Assembly: GCA_026709325.1 (NCBI GenBank)
Contig: JAPOTF010000154.1
Coordinates: forward strand, 21,867-56,911
Source: Roseovarius sp.
GTDB lineage: Bacteria > Pseudomonadota > Alphaproteobacteria > Rhodobacterales > Rhodobacteraceae
Reading direction: 5' to 3'
Length of the DNA: 35,045 nt
The notes under the pieces: generated by a model
Database searches by the model: none
What the model saw: only the letters and a program-made list of their open reading frames with translations
Told to the model about the DNA's origin: nothing
In this document: one piece after another, positions 26,488 through 34,911 of the stretch
Layout: every line of letters begins with the position of its first letter
How positions within the stretch are numbered: position 1 is the first letter of the stretch
Made by a program: the position numbers and the translations under genes

Positions 26488-27272
26488 TGACGGATACGAT
26501 ATTAACCAAAGCCCATTTAAACTGGGTTGAAATCACCCTGAACCGGCCAGAGAGGCTTAACAGCTTTACGGAGGAGATGCATCTTGGCTTGAGAGCCGCC
26601 ATTCAAGCGGCCCGGGACGGAGGCGCAAGGGCAATGCTTGTAACCGGCGCGGGAAGAGGCTTTTGCGCGGGCCAGGATCTTGGCGACCGGGATCCGTCGA
26701 AAATGGATGCGCCTCCTGATCTTGGCGCAACGGTGAGGACATTTTACGCACCGCTGGTAAGACTGATCAGATCGCTCGAATTTCCGGTGATCTGCGCGGT
26801 TAATGGCGTTGCCGCAGGGGCCGGAGCCAACCTTTCGCTTGCCTGCGATGTCGTTATGGCTGCCGAAAGCGCCAAATTCATCCAGTCGTTTTCCAAAATC
26901 GGCCTGATACCGGATACCGGCGGAAGCTGGCATTTGCCCAGATTGATTGGCGAAGCTCGCGCAAAGGGACTGGCGATGACCGCGGAACCTCTTTCGGCAA
27001 AAAAAGCGGAGGAGTGGGGTCTGATCTGGAAGGCGCTGCCTGACGAGGAGCTGATGCTGGAGGCGAGAAGGCTCGCGGAGCGGCTTGCGGCGGGGCCGAC
27101 ATTGGGATTGGGGTTGACAAAGCGGGCCATTCAGATGTCTGCATCCACGGAACTGTCCGACCACCTCGATATGGAGGCTGGCATGATGAAAACATGTGGT
27201 GAAAGTCGGGATTACGCTGAAGGTGTTGCGGCATTTTTGCAAAAGCGGTCCCCCGATTTTAAAGGATGCTGA
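26487..27272 (+). CDS. paaG: PaaG-type 1,2-epoxyphenylacetyl-CoA isomerase (enoyl-CoA hydratase fold)
   Basis: A 261-residue crotonase-fold protein. The oxyanion-hole segments are 'GRGFCAGQDLGDRD' and 'CAVNGVAAGAGANLSLACD', and the catalytic Asp143 is in 'IGLIPDTGGSW', matching the Asp of PaaG. It converts ring-1,2-epoxyphenylacetyl-CoA to oxepin-CoA. It is the first gene of a tight unit: one base separates its TGA from the PaaI ATG. The start has only a weak ribosome site (GAAGAATTT). PaaB-type enoyl-CoA hydratase activity is the alternative, but the Asp and the operon favour PaaG. Confidence 0.92.
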   Translation: MTDTILTKAHLNWVEITLNRPERLNSFTEEMHLGLRAAIQAARDGGARAMLVTGAGRGFCAGQDLGDRDPSKMDAPPDLGATVRTFYAPLVRLIRSLEFPVICAVNGVAAGAGANLSLACDVVMAAESAKFIQSFSKIGLIPDTGGSWHLPRLIGEARAKGLAMTAEPLSAKKAEEWGLIWKALPDEELMLEARRLAERLAAGPTLGLGLTKRAIQMSASTELSDHLDMEAGMMKTCGESRDYAEGVAAFLQKRSPDFKGC

Positions 27273-27273
27273 A

Positions 27274-27714
27274 ATGACGCCCAGGGAACGCGCCAGAAAA
27301 TCGGCCGGCAAAATGTGGGAAGACGACAATGCCTCAAAATGGATGGGAATGTCGATTGCAGACATAGACGAAGGCACCGCAACGCTGGAATTGACTGTGG
27401 CCGGCCACCACTGCAACGGTCACGGCATGTGCCATGGAGGCGTGATCTTTTCTCTTGCCGACAGCGCGTTTGCCTTTGCATGCAACAGCCGCAATCAAAG
27501 AACCGTCGCTCAGCACAACATTATCAGTTACATCCGTCCCGCAAGTGAAGGGGACAGGCTTCTGGCGGTGTCGCGTGAAGTTTCCCTGTCGGGGCGAAGC
27601 GGGATCTACGACACAAGGGTAACCAACCAGAACAGCCAGGTAATTGCCGAATTTAGAGGGTGTTCAAGAATTATAGGCGGCACGCTTTTTAAGGAACTGG
27701 ATAGCGCGAAATGA
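27274..27714 (+). CDS. paaI: PaaI hydroxyphenylacetyl-CoA thioesterase
   Basis: A 146-residue hotdog-fold thioesterase. The start at 27274 follows AAAGGA (27261-27266); the frame extends upstream inside paaG without homology. The signature 'HGMCHGGVIFSLADSAFAFA' includes the catalytic Asp63 and the His-Gly-Gly loop at the helix start. PaaI hydrolyses dead-end CoA esters, rescuing free CoA when the epoxide or its products stall. Its last 4 bases overlap the paaK start (ATGA), so the three genes are translationally coupled. Confidence 0.94.
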   Translation: MTPRERARKSAGKMWEDDNASKWMGMSIADIDEGTATLELTVAGHHCNGHGMCHGGVIFSLADSAFAFACNSRNQRTVAQHNIISYIRPASEGDRLLAVSREVSLSGRSGIYDTRVTNQNSQVIAEFRGCSRIIGGTLFKELDSAK

Positions 27715-29021
27715 AAGATCTTTCACCAAAACCCGGAGATCTTGAACCCATTGAGACCGCAAGCACGGATGAAATTGCCGCGCTTCAGCTGAAACGCGTG
27801 AAATGGTCGCTTTCGCATGCCTACCGGAATGTCGGGATGTATAAAAAGCGCTTTGATGACGCTGGAGCGCATCCCGATGATCTGAAAGAGATGGGCGACC
27901 TCGCAAGGTTCCCGTTTACATTCAAGGACGATCTGAGAGCAAGCTATCCTTTTGGCATGCGCGCCGTGCCGCTTGAGGACATCGCGCGTCTTCATGCCTC
28001 TTCGGGAACAACCGGCAAGCCCACCGTTGTTGTTTACACGCAAAACGACATTGACGTCTGGTCGGAGACCATGGCGCGGTCTTTGAGGGCGTCAGGCCTT
28101 CGCCGTGGCGATATTGTGCACAACGCCTATGGATACGGGTTGTTTACGGGGGGACTGGGCGCTCATCAGGGAATCGAGCGTCTGGGCGCAATGGTTGTTC
28201 CCATGGGCGGCGGCCAAACCGAAAAGCAGGTGGGATTCATATGCGATTTCAAGCCTACGGGAATAATGGTGACGCCATCCTATATGCTTAACATCCTCGA
28301 GCAGTTTGAGAACCTTGGGCTTGATCCGCGGGACACCTCCCTGCAGGTCGGCGTTTTTGGCGCGGAACCGTGGACCAACTCGATGCGGGCGGAAATCGAG
28401 AAAGCGTTCGACATGCATGCCGTGGACATATACGGGCTATCGGAAATAATGGGCCCCGGAGTGGCAATGGAATGCGTCGAAACAAAAGACGGGCTGCACA
28501 TATGGGAAGATCACTATTATCCGGAAATCATTGATCCAGCTACCGGAGAGGTTGTTTCAGAGGGTGAAAAGGGCGAACTGGTCATAACCACGCTCACAAA
28601 GGACGGCATGCCAATGATCAGATACCGGACGCGTGATTTGACAAGATTGCGGCCCGGCACGGCACGGTCGATGCGTCGCATTGAAAAAATCACGGGCCGA
28701 TCGGATGACATGATCATATTGCGCGGGGTGAATGTGTTCCCGACTCAGATTGAAGAGCACGTGCTTTCAACTGATGGATTGGCGCCTTATTTCCAGATTG
28801 AGCTTTTCCGTCCGGGACCAATGGACGCAATGCGCATACATGTTGAAGCAAATGCCGACTCCGCGGATGCCCGGAGCCGTGAAGCCCTGACGGGCAAACT
28901 TGCAAGGCGCGTAAAGGAAATGGTTGGCATATCCTGCGAGGTTGTTGTCAATGCCCCCGGTGGAGTGCCCCGCTCTCAGGGAAAGGCGGTACGCGTGGTG
29001 GACAACAGGCCCGGGAAATAG
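27711..29021 (+). CDS. paaK: phenylacetate-CoA ligase
   Basis: A 436-residue adenylate-forming enzyme, standard PaaK length. The phosphate-binding loop is S-S-G-T-T-G-K-P (97-104); 'VDIYGLSEIMGPGVAME' is the aromatic substrate/adenine segment, and the C-terminal domain has 'GRSDDMIILRGVNVFPTQIE'. It activates phenylacetate with ATP and CoA, the first pathway step. It overlaps paaI by 4 bases. Its stop lies only 20 bp from the convergent paaE stop, with no hairpin visible between. Confidence 0.95.
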   Translation: MKDLSPKPGDLEPIETASTDEIAALQLKRVKWSLSHAYRNVGMYKKRFDDAGAHPDDLKEMGDLARFPFTFKDDLRASYPFGMRAVPLEDIARLHASSGTTGKPTVVVYTQNDIDVWSETMARSLRASGLRRGDIVHNAYGYGLFTGGLGAHQGIERLGAMVVPMGGGQTEKQVGFICDFKPTGIMVTPSYMLNILEQFENLGLDPRDTSLQVGVFGAEPWTNSMRAEIEKAFDMHAVDIYGLSEIMGPGVAMECVETKDGLHIWEDHYYPEIIDPATGEVVSEGEKGELVITTLTKDGMPMIRYRTRDLTRLRPGTARSMRRIEKITGRSDDMIILRGVNVFPTQIEEHVLSTDGLAPYFQIELFRPGPMDAMRIHVEANADSADARSREALTGKLARRVKEMVGISCEVVVNAPGGVPRSQGKAVRVVDNRPGK

Positions 29022-29041
29022 GCAAAAGACCGGATGGCTGC

Positions 29042-30127
29042 TCAAAGATCGGCGTGAACACCGGAGTCATAGTCGACCGCAATGCGATTTGTGATCGGGT
29101 ATGACTGGCAGGCCAGAACAAAGCCGCGCTCAACCTCATAATCCTCCAGAGCGTGATTGGCGACCATTTCAACCTCCCCTTCGACAAGTTTGCACATGCA
29201 TGTCGAGCAAACGCCCGCCCTGCAAGCGAAAGGCGCGTCTATGGAGTTTTCGAGCATGGCCTCCAGGACAGACATGTCTCTGCGCGCGACAATGGTGCGC
29301 GAAGATCCGTCTATGGTTGCCTTAAGTTCATATGTGCCCGTCGCCTCTTTCTCGCGCATGGTGGTGGCGGGACGCTCCAGTTTTCCCGGCTGATTGCCGG
29401 TAAAGAGCTCGTATTTTATCTGCTCTTCCCTCATGCCATGGGACTTAAGGGCTTTGGCAATGCCGAGCATCATCGGTTCAGGCCCGCAGATGAATGCAAT
29501 GTCGGCCGTTTGCACGTCAATCCATTTGTCAAAAAGCCGGGCGCATTTATCCTCTGTCACCATTCCGGTGAACAGGTCCATGTCCTGACTGTCCCGTTCG
29601 AGAATGTGGACAATCCCGAGTCTTTCCATGTAGGTGTTTTTCAGATCCTCGATTTCATCGCGAAACATGATTGTTCCGACGCCCTTGTTGGCATAGATCA
29701 ATGTGAACGAGCTGTCCGGCTCTTCGGCCAGCACCGTGCGAAGGATGGAAAGCACCGGTGTAATGCCGGACCCTCCCGCAAATCCCAGATATGATTTCGC
29801 CCTTTCGGGTTCGAGGGGCGCATGAAACCTGCCCATTGGCTCCATGGCTTCCAGGGTTTCCCCGATTTCAAGTTCGGTATTTGCCCATGTGGAGAAGGCG
29901 CCTCCGTCCACCCGCTTAATTCCAACGCGCAGAATTCCCTCATTGCGGCCGGAGCAGATTGAATAGGAGCGGCGGATTTCCGTGCCGTTGATCTCGCGTC
30001 TAAATGTGAGGTACTGGCCCTGGATGAAATGGAAATCACCGCCTTCCAGCGGTTCCAGGGTCACGACAACGGCGTCCTTGATCGTTTTTCTCAAATCCGT
30101 GACGGCAAGAGGATGGAACAGGGGCAT
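29042..30127 (-). CDS. paaE: PaaE, reductase subunit of phenylacetyl-CoA 1,2-epoxidase
   Basis: A 361-residue protein from the ATG at 30127 (CAGGTAAAACCA upstream); the frame is open for 99 more codons into paaD, but that part is antisense-quality sequence. Order: FAD-binding R-R-S-Y-S-I-C (52-58), NAD(P)-binding G-G-S-G-I-T-P (118-124), and a C-terminal plant-type [2Fe-2S] ferredoxin with C302-x4-C307-x2-C310-x29-C340. It passes electrons from NADPH to the di-iron oxygenase PaaA. Last gene of the paaJABCDE unit; 19 bp separate it from paaD. Confidence 0.96.
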   Translation of the reverse strand: MPLFHPLAVTDLRKTIKDAVVVTLEPLEGGDFHFIQGQYLTFRREINGTEIRRSYSICSGRNEGILRVGIKRVDGGAFSTWANTELEIGETLEAMEPMGRFHAPLEPERAKSYLGFAGGSGITPVLSILRTVLAEEPDSSFTLIYANKGVGTIMFRDEIEDLKNTYMERLGIVHILERDSQDMDLFTGMVTEDKCARLFDKWIDVQTADIAFICGPEPMMLGIAKALKSHGMREEQIKYELFTGNQPGKLERPATTMREKEATGTYELKATIDGSSRTIVARRDMSVLEAMLENSIDAPFACRAGVCSTCMCKLVEGEVEMVANHALEDYEVERGFVLACQSYPITNRIAVDYDSGVHADL

Positions 30128-30146
30128 TGGTTTTACCTGGCGCCGC

Positions 30147-30605
30147 CTAAAGGCACTTGAAATAGTCAAAAGGCTCAAGACAGCTTTTACATCGCCATTG
30201 CGCCTTGCAGGGAGTGGAACCGAACTGGCTAACGCGTTCGACGGCTTTCGACCCGCAGAGCGGGCATTTTTCAGGTCCGCCAGACTGCCGCGGGGGCGCA
30301 ATGCCATATTCCTCAAGCCGCTTGCGGCCTTTCTCGGAAATCCAGTCGGTGGTCCATGGCGGGGACAGCTTGCTGCGGATGCAGATACGGTCAATGCCTC
30401 GGTCCCTGAGCGCCGTTTCGACATCCATTGCGATAACGCTTGTCGCGGGGCATCCGGAGTAGGTGGGAGTCAATGCGACCTCAAGGGTTTGCCCTTTCCA
30501 TGTCATGTTACGGACAATTCCAAGATCAACAACCGAAATCACGGGAATTTCGGGGTCCGGTACCTGTTCAAGCCAATTCCATATCTCTGAAACATCCGGA
30601 TGCAT
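30147..30605 (-). CDS. paaD: PaaD, maturation factor of the phenylacetyl-CoA epoxidase
   Basis: A 152-residue protein. The N-terminal ~95 residues are a MIP18/DUF59 domain ('VPDPEIPVISVVDLGIVR', 'TPTYSGCPATSVIAMD' with its reactive Cys), and the C-terminus is Cys-rich: 'CPLCGSKAVERVSQFGSTPC', then C-K-S-C. This is the standard PaaD architecture; it is thought to support Fe-S assembly in PaaE rather than catalysis. One base separates its ATG from the paaC stop. Confidence 0.95.
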   Translation of the reverse strand: MHPDVSEIWNWLEQVPDPEIPVISVVDLGIVRNMTWKGQTLEVALTPTYSGCPATSVIAMDVETALRDRGIDRICIRSKLSPPWTTDWISEKGRKRLEEYGIAPPRQSGGPEKCPLCGSKAVERVSQFGSTPCKAQWRCKSCLEPFDYFKCL

Positions 30606-30606
30606 C

Positions 30607-31371
30607 TCACCATTCGCTTTCCGGGTAGGCGCGCTGGAGCCATTGCATTTGCGTCAGGATGTGGCCAAGATGCTCTGTATGGCGAATTCCGTTTTTTCCT
30701 CCAAGATGCGCGTAGGCGCCGGTGGGGGGAATCAGTGTCGCCGCCTCAACGACCTTCCGAAAACGCCGGTCAAATCCCGACCGGAGATTTGAAGGCAAAG
30801 GGGCCAGTTTGGATCTTGCCATTGACATATCGACCTCGTCATCGTGAAACATCTCTCCCACATAGCTCCAAAGCTCGTTAAGCGCGGTTTGCATTCTGGA
30901 ATGGCTTTCAGGGGTGCCGTCCCCCAGACCGATTACGGTTTCAGCGGATCTTTCGACATGATAGCGCGCCTCCTTTGCAGATTTGGCGGAGATTTCGGCA
31001 ATGCGCGCATCTTTTGAGTCCGCAAGCTCTTTCAGCATCTCGACATGCCACGAGTCAAACAGAAACTGGCGCGTCATAGTATGGCCGAAGTCGCCGTTGG
31101 GACGCTCCACCAGCAGCAGATTGCGGAAGTCCATCACATCCCGCTTCATCGCAAGGTCGTCAGATGTGCGCCCGGCATCTTCAACCTCGGCGGCAAGATC
31201 AAGCCACATCTTTGCCTGTCCAAGCAAATCGAGAGCGGTGTTCGCCAATGCGATATCCTCTTCGAGTGCCGGAGCGGAGCCGCACCATTCAGACAGTCTC
31301 TGCCCCAGAACGAGCGCATTGTCGCCCATGCGACACAGGAACTCGAACTCATCCCCGCCCGCAGTCATCAC
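30607..31371 (-). CDS. paaC: PaaC, structural subunit of phenylacetyl-CoA 1,2-epoxidase
   Basis: A 254-residue ferritin-like subunit with the PaaC pattern 'LGQRLSEWCGSAPALEEDIA', 'ALDLLGQAKMWLDLA', 'FLFDSWHVEMLKELADSKD' and 'HLGGKNGIRHTEHLGHILTQ' near the end. It is the non-catalytic partner that forms a heterodimer with PaaA and stabilises it. The ATG overlaps the paaB stop by 4 bases (ATGA). Confidence 0.95.
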   Translation of the reverse strand: MMTAGGDEFEFLCRMGDNALVLGQRLSEWCGSAPALEEDIALANTALDLLGQAKMWLDLAAEVEDAGRTSDDLAMKRDVMDFRNLLLVERPNGDFGHTMTRQFLFDSWHVEMLKELADSKDARIAEISAKSAKEARYHVERSAETVIGLGDGTPESHSRMQTALNELWSYVGEMFHDDEVDMSMARSKLAPLPSNLRSGFDRRFRKVVEAATLIPPTGAYAHLGGKNGIRHTEHLGHILTQMQWLQRAYPESEW

Positions 31372-31685
31372 ATGGCTCCCGCCTCTTCGGGAATGTCAAA
31401 GAATGTCGGATGCCGGTAGGCCTTTGATCGTGACGGTTCATAGAACGGTCCCTTGTCCGAAGGGGAGGATGCGGCAATATGACGCGACTTAACAACCCAG
31501 ATGCTTACGCCCTCGTTGCGGCGCGTGTAGACGTCCCGCGCGTTTTTCATCGCCATTTCCGCATCTGCGGCGTGCAATGAACCAACATGGCGATGATTGA
31601 GGCCATGCATGCCGCGAATGAATATCTCCCAAAGCGGCCACTCCCGTCTTTCATGTACGGATGAATCTCTCCCGTTGTCGCTCAT
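31368..31685 (-). CDS. paaB: PaaB, subunit of phenylacetyl-CoA 1,2-epoxidase
   Basis: A 105-residue protein from the ATG at 31685; the frame continues 65 codons upstream but overlaps paaA and shows no homology there. Conserved PaaB text: '[20 protein letters not shown]', '[20 protein letters not shown]', '[10 protein letters not shown]'. PaaB bridges PaaAC heterodimers. The ATG overlaps the paaA stop and its own stop overlaps the paaC ATG. Confidence 0.95.
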   Translation of the reverse strand: MSDNGRDSSVHERREWPLWEIFIRGMHGLNHRHVGSLHAADAEMAMKNARDVYTRRNEGVSIWVVKSRHIAASSPSDKGPFYEPSRSKAYRHPTFFDIPEEAGAM

Positions 31686-32659
31686 TCCGCCGCCACCTTT
31701 CCCGCCGCCTTCTTTTGCGCGTGCGCCATAAGGCCGTCCCGAACCCACCGCCCGTCCTCCCAAGCCCTGATGCGGGCTTTCATGCGATCGGAGTTGCATG
31801 GTCCATTGCCTTTGAGAACGGCATGGAATTCGCTCCAGTCGGGCTCGGAAAAGTCGTATCCCCCTTTGTCCTGGTTCCACTTTAATTCGGGGTCGGGAAT
31901 TTTAAGGTCCAGATAGTCCGCCTGCGGGACGGTTTGATCGACAAACTTCTGCCGAAGCTCGTCATTTGAGCTGATTTTTATTTTCCACGCCATGGACTGC
32001 GACGAATGCACGCTGTCCCCGTCCGATGGCCCAAACATCATCAGGGAGGGATACCAGAAACGGTTGAGCGCATCCTGCGCCATTCGCTTCTGCTCTCTGG
32101 ATCCATTTGCCATTTTCATCATGATGTCGAACCCCTGGCGCATGTGAAAGCTCTCTTCCTTGCAAATGCGGATCATTGCCCGGGAATAGGGTCCGTAGGA
32201 TGTGCGCTGAAGCGGAACCTGGTTCATGATCGCCGCGCCGTCAACAAGCCAGCCAATTGCGCCAATATCGGCCCAGGTAACGGTCGGATAATTGAATATC
32301 GAACTGTATTTCATGCGCCCCTCAAGGAGCATTTCGGTCATCTCGTCACGTGAAACGCCCAGCGTTTCCGCGGCGCAGTAAAGATACAGGCCGTGACCGG
32401 CCTCATCCTGAACCTTGGCCAGAAGAATCGCCTTTCGCTCAAGAGTTGGCGCTCGCGTGATCCAGTTGCCCTCGGGAAGCTGGCCAACGATTTCGGAATG
32501 CGCATGCTGCCCAATCTGCCGGATGAGGGTTTTTCGGTATCCCTCGGGCATCCAGTCCTTGGGCTCGATCTTCTCCCCGGCGTCAATGCGCGCCTGAAAG
32601 GCGGCAAGCTTTTCCGGATCGTCGTCCGAGGCGGTGGATTCAACCATTTGCGCATACAT
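31682..32659 (-). CDS. paaA: PaaA, catalytic di-iron subunit of phenylacetyl-CoA 1,2-epoxidase
   Basis: A 325-residue bacterial multicomponent-type oxygenase. Iron ligands are visible as E86-x2-H89 in '[18 protein letters not shown]' and E169-x2-H172 in '[13 protein letters not shown]', with a further Glu near residue 56. It introduces one oxygen atom into phenylacetyl-CoA to give the 1,2-epoxide. The start has a good ribosome site (AAAGGAAAATCGG). It begins 13 bp after the paaJ stop. Confidence 0.96.
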   Translation of the reverse strand: MYAQMVESTASDDDPEKLAAFQARIDAGEKIEPKDWMPEGYRKTLIRQIGQHAHSEIVGQLPEGNWITRAPTLERKAILLAKVQDEAGHGLYLYCAAETLGVSRDEMTEMLLEGRMKYSSIFNYPTVTWADIGAIGWLVDGAAIMNQVPLQRTSYGPYSRAMIRICKEESFHMRQGFDIMMKMANGSREQKRMAQDALNRFWYPSLMMFGPSDGDSVHSSQSMAWKIKISSNDELRQKFVDQTVPQADYLDLKIPDPELKWNQDKGGYDFSEPDWSEFHAVLKGNGPCNSDRMKARIRAWEDGRWVRDGLMAHAQKKAAGKVAAE

Positions 32660-32672
32660 CCGATTTTCCTTT

Positions 32673-33896
32673 CTATATGCGTTCCAGGATTATGGCCGCG
32701 CCTTGTCCCACACCAACGCACATGGCGCAAAGCGCATAGCGACCTCCAGTCCGCTTGAGTTGCCATGTCGCGGAAAGTACCAGTCTTGCGCCAGACATGC
32801 CAAGCGGATGTCCCATTGCAATGGCGCCTCCATTCGGGTTGACGTGTTCGGCATCGTCGGGAATTCCGAGTTCTCTCAGAGCTGCCAGCACCTGACTGGC
32901 AAATGCCTCATTCAACTCGATTACATCCATTTGATCAATGGTCAGATTCGCCCTTGACAATGCCTTGAGGCTTGCAGGAGCGGGCCCGATGCCCATGATG
33001 CGGGGAGCAACGCCCGCCGATGACATTCCAACGATTCGCGCCATTGGGGCCAGTTTATGGTCATGCACCGCTTTATCGGAAGCGATCAGAAGAGCCGCGG
33101 CGCCGTCGTTTACACCTGACGCGTTTCCCGCGGTGACGCTCAGACCGGGGCCGTTTATGCCGGGAAGCCGGGACAGTTTCTCCGCCGTCGTTCCGGCCCT
33201 CGGGTGCTCGTCCCTGTCAACCACAATCGTCTCGCGTCCGCGATGGGCGACTTCAACGGGAGCGATTTCATCCCTAAATGTGCCGGCTTCGTTTGCCGCA
33301 TGCCAGCGGACCTGGGAGCGCTCCGCAAACGCATCCTGGTCCTCGCGGGAAATCCGGTATTTCTCGGCAACGTTGTCCGCCGTTTCCGGCATGGAGTCAA
33401 TGCCATGGAGTTTCCGCATTTTTTCGTTCACAAATCTCCATCCTATGGTCGTGTCATGGACGGCATTGTTTCGGCTGAATGCCGCATCGGATTTTGGCAT
33501 GACAAACGGTGCTCGGCTCATGCTTTCCGTTCCGCCCGCGATGGTCAGATCATAGTCGCCCGCCTTGATTCCGCGGGCGGCGAATCCGACCGCGTCCATG
33601 CCGCTTGCGCACAGTCTGTTGACGGTTATTCCGGGAACGTCATCGGGCAGGCCGGCAAGAAGAGCGGCCATTCTGGCGACATTTCGATTGTCCTCTCCGG
33701 CCTGATTGGCCGCGCCGTAAATTACTTCGTCCACTTTTGACCAGTCGACGGCGGCATTGCGTTTCATCAGCGCGGAAATTGGAAGCGCCGCCAGATCATC
33801 CGCCCGAATGGATGACAGCGCGCCGCCATAGCGTCCGATCGGGGTTCTTGCGCCGTCGCAAATATACGCCTCAGAATTGCAGTCCCCAGCAGCCAT
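32673..33896 (-). CDS. paaJ: 3-oxoadipyl-CoA / 3-oxo-5,6-dehydrosuberyl-CoA thiolase
   Basis: A 407-residue thiolase. The acyl-accepting Cys96 is in '[14 protein letters not shown]'; 'NEAFASQ', '[17 protein letters not shown]' (His363) and Cys393 in '[12 protein letters not shown]' complete the active site. In this pathway one enzyme performs both thiolytic cleavages, ending in acetyl-CoA and succinyl-CoA. It is the first gene of the paaJABCDE unit. The ribosome site is only moderate (GTGGGGACAAATTCTG). The same protein is called PcaF in protocatechuate clusters, but the neighbours favour paaJ. Confidence 0.94.
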   Translation of the reverse strand: MAAGDCNSEAYICDGARTPIGRYGGALSSIRADDLAALPISALMKRNAAVDWSKVDEVIYGAANQAGEDNRNVARMAALLAGLPDDVPGITVNRLCASGMDAVGFAARGIKAGDYDLTIAGGTESMSRAPFVMPKSDAAFSRNNAVHDTTIGWRFVNEKMRKLHGIDSMPETADNVAEKYRISREDQDAFAERSQVRWHAANEAGTFRDEIAPVEVAHRGRETIVVDRDEHPRAGTTAEKLSRLPGINGPGLSVTAGNASGVNDGAAALLIASDKAVHDHKLAPMARIVGMSSAGVAPRIMGIGPAPASLKALSRANLTIDQMDVIELNEAFASQVLAALRELGIPDDAEHVNPNGGAIAMGHPLGMSGARLVLSATWQLKRTGGRYALCAMCVGVGQGAAIILERI

Positions 33897-33937
33897 CAGA
33901 ATTTGTCCCCACTTTTCCGGCGCATATTGCCTACTGG

Positions 33938-33967
33938 ATTATATTATTCCGGATGTTGCATATTTAA
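33938..33967 (-). promoter_or_regulatory. candidate promoter of the paaJABCDE operon
   Basis: A perfect TATAAT (minus strand, 33938-33943) lies 42 bp before the paaJ start in an AT-rich stretch. A weak -35-like TTAAAT is 18 bp further upstream. The surrounding GGATTATATTATTCC is nearly palindromic and could be a repressor site. Judged by eye. Confidence 0.35.
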
Positions 33968-34091
33968 GGTCTTGTAATGTGGCAAAAAATTAACCGCATG
34001 TCCATACTGAATAAATAATAATCAGCAACAACATCAGAACATCCGAAGATTGCGCAATCGCTGCATAATCCAGATCAACGCCATACGGGAA

Positions 34092-34490
34092 TCACTCCCC
34101 CCGTGCGAGCATCCTGGCGAAGACCGTGTAAGGATCGGTTCTGCTCCCCGAGTAGCGTAGCGCGGACCGGTCGTTGACCCATGCGTAGACGATCACCTTC
34201 GATTTGGAATCGTAGCGGAAGAACAATCGGAACCGCCTGCCAAGCTTGGCGCGCCGCCAGCGGCGGTGGCGCTCCCCCAACGTGCCGCCTTGGCGATACG
34301 CTCCCCGGGACGGATCCTGCGAGATGACTTCCAGCACCAATCGGCTCAATGCGCGGAACAAATTGACGTTCGCATTGGAGGCGAACCCCTCGGGATCGCT
34401 TCGTTGTGCGCGTTGCGCCGCCTCGTGAAGCCTGCGCATCTGGTCGATGAGGCAATCGTGGAACAGCAGCGTCCATCCGTGGAGCCGCAT
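34092..34490 (-). CDS. yhaV: YhaV-type toxin (type II toxin-antitoxin, RelE-like ribonuclease)
   Basis: A 132-residue protein recognised by collinear similarity to E. coli YhaV: N-terminal 'HGWTLLFHDCLIDQ', then 'LGERHRRWRRAKLGRRFRLF', 'FRYDSKSKVIVYAWVNDR', and the C-terminal 'SRTDPYTVFARMLARGE'. YhaV cleaves RNA in growth-arresting fashion. Its ATG overlaps the (repaired-frame) antitoxin stop, the usual coupling. It ends about 20 residues earlier than the E. coli protein; a shifted frame after the stop could supply a tail, so a C-terminal lesion is possible. Whether it is active is unclear because the antitoxin is disrupted. Confidence 0.85.
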   Translation of the reverse strand: MRLHGWTLLFHDCLIDQMRRLHEAAQRAQRSDPEGFASNANVNLFRALSRLVLEVISQDPSRGAYRQGGTLGERHRRWRRAKLGRRFRLFFRYDSKSKVIVYAWVNDRSALRYSGSRTDPYTVFARMLARGE

Positions 34491-34794
34491 CAGAGGTCGA
34501 CATCGCCATCGATGTCCCCGTCCGATCCCGCCTCACGCCCCGCCTGTTCGAGCATGTCCCGCGCCAGATCGACCGGACATGCCGCCCTGTCCGGATATCG
34601 CCGGCAAGCAAACCCAGAAACGAACCGATCACGGGATCTTCATGCTCGGCGTCGGCGCAACTGACGACGATCTGCCCGTCTTCATGGAGTTCGAATGCCA
34701 CCTTGGCGCCGACCCCAAGCGCCTGACGGATCGGCTTGGGCAGGGTGAGCTGGCCCTTCGCGGAAATGGTGGCGACTTCGTGGATGATTGGCAT
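34490..34794 (-). pseudogene. prlF: PrlF-type antitoxin (AbrB-like), frameshifted near the middle
   Basis: The start at 34794 follows AAGGAGCG. The first half is an AbrB/MazE swapped-hairpin DNA-binding domain ('ATISAKGQLTLPKPIRQALG', 'FELHEDGQIVVS') and continues to 'DPVIGSFLGLLAGDI', collinear with E. coli PrlF. Near 34595 one base appears to be missing: the next frame gives 'PDRAACPVDLARDMLEQAGR' and an acidic tail ending in TGA at 34490-34492, overlapping the toxin ATG. The span of 305 bases is one short of 102 codons. Without repair, the frame instead reads through the whole toxin gene to 34075 (239 residues). The toxin-neutralising C-terminus would then be lost, though DNA binding may persist. 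Confidence 0.8.
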
Positions 34795-34818
34795 GATCGA
34801 CGCTCCTTGTATATGGCG

Positions 34819-34847
34819 TGAGTAAGGAATTTTCCTTACCACGTCAA
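34819..34847 (-). promoter_or_regulatory. promoter and palindromic operator of the prlF-yhaV locus
   Basis: GTAAGGAA (34822-34829) and TTCCTTAC (34832-34839) are perfect 8-bp inverted arms with a 2-bp centre. A TTGACG -35 box (minus strand, 34842-34847) and TACTCA -10-like box (34819-34824) flank it at 17-bp spacing, so the palindrome fills the promoter spacer. This is the expected autoregulatory site for an AbrB-like antitoxin. It is 28 bp from the antitoxin start. Confidence 0.7.
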
Positions 34848-34911
34848 GTTGGAAGGGCGATTTACCAGCAATTCCCGCTAGCGTCATTTGAGCCTTTTTT
34901 TCAGTCGACAT

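Noticed and set aside
30128..30424. 99-codon N-terminal extension of paaE
   Set aside because: It overlaps paaD on the same strand in another frame and lacks homology; the 361-residue form matches the family length.
34075..34911. A 278-codon minus-strand frame covering the antitoxin and toxin
   Set aside because: It is the antitoxin frame running on after the frameshift; beyond about 34595 it is out of frame with both antitoxin and toxin and has no family resemblance.
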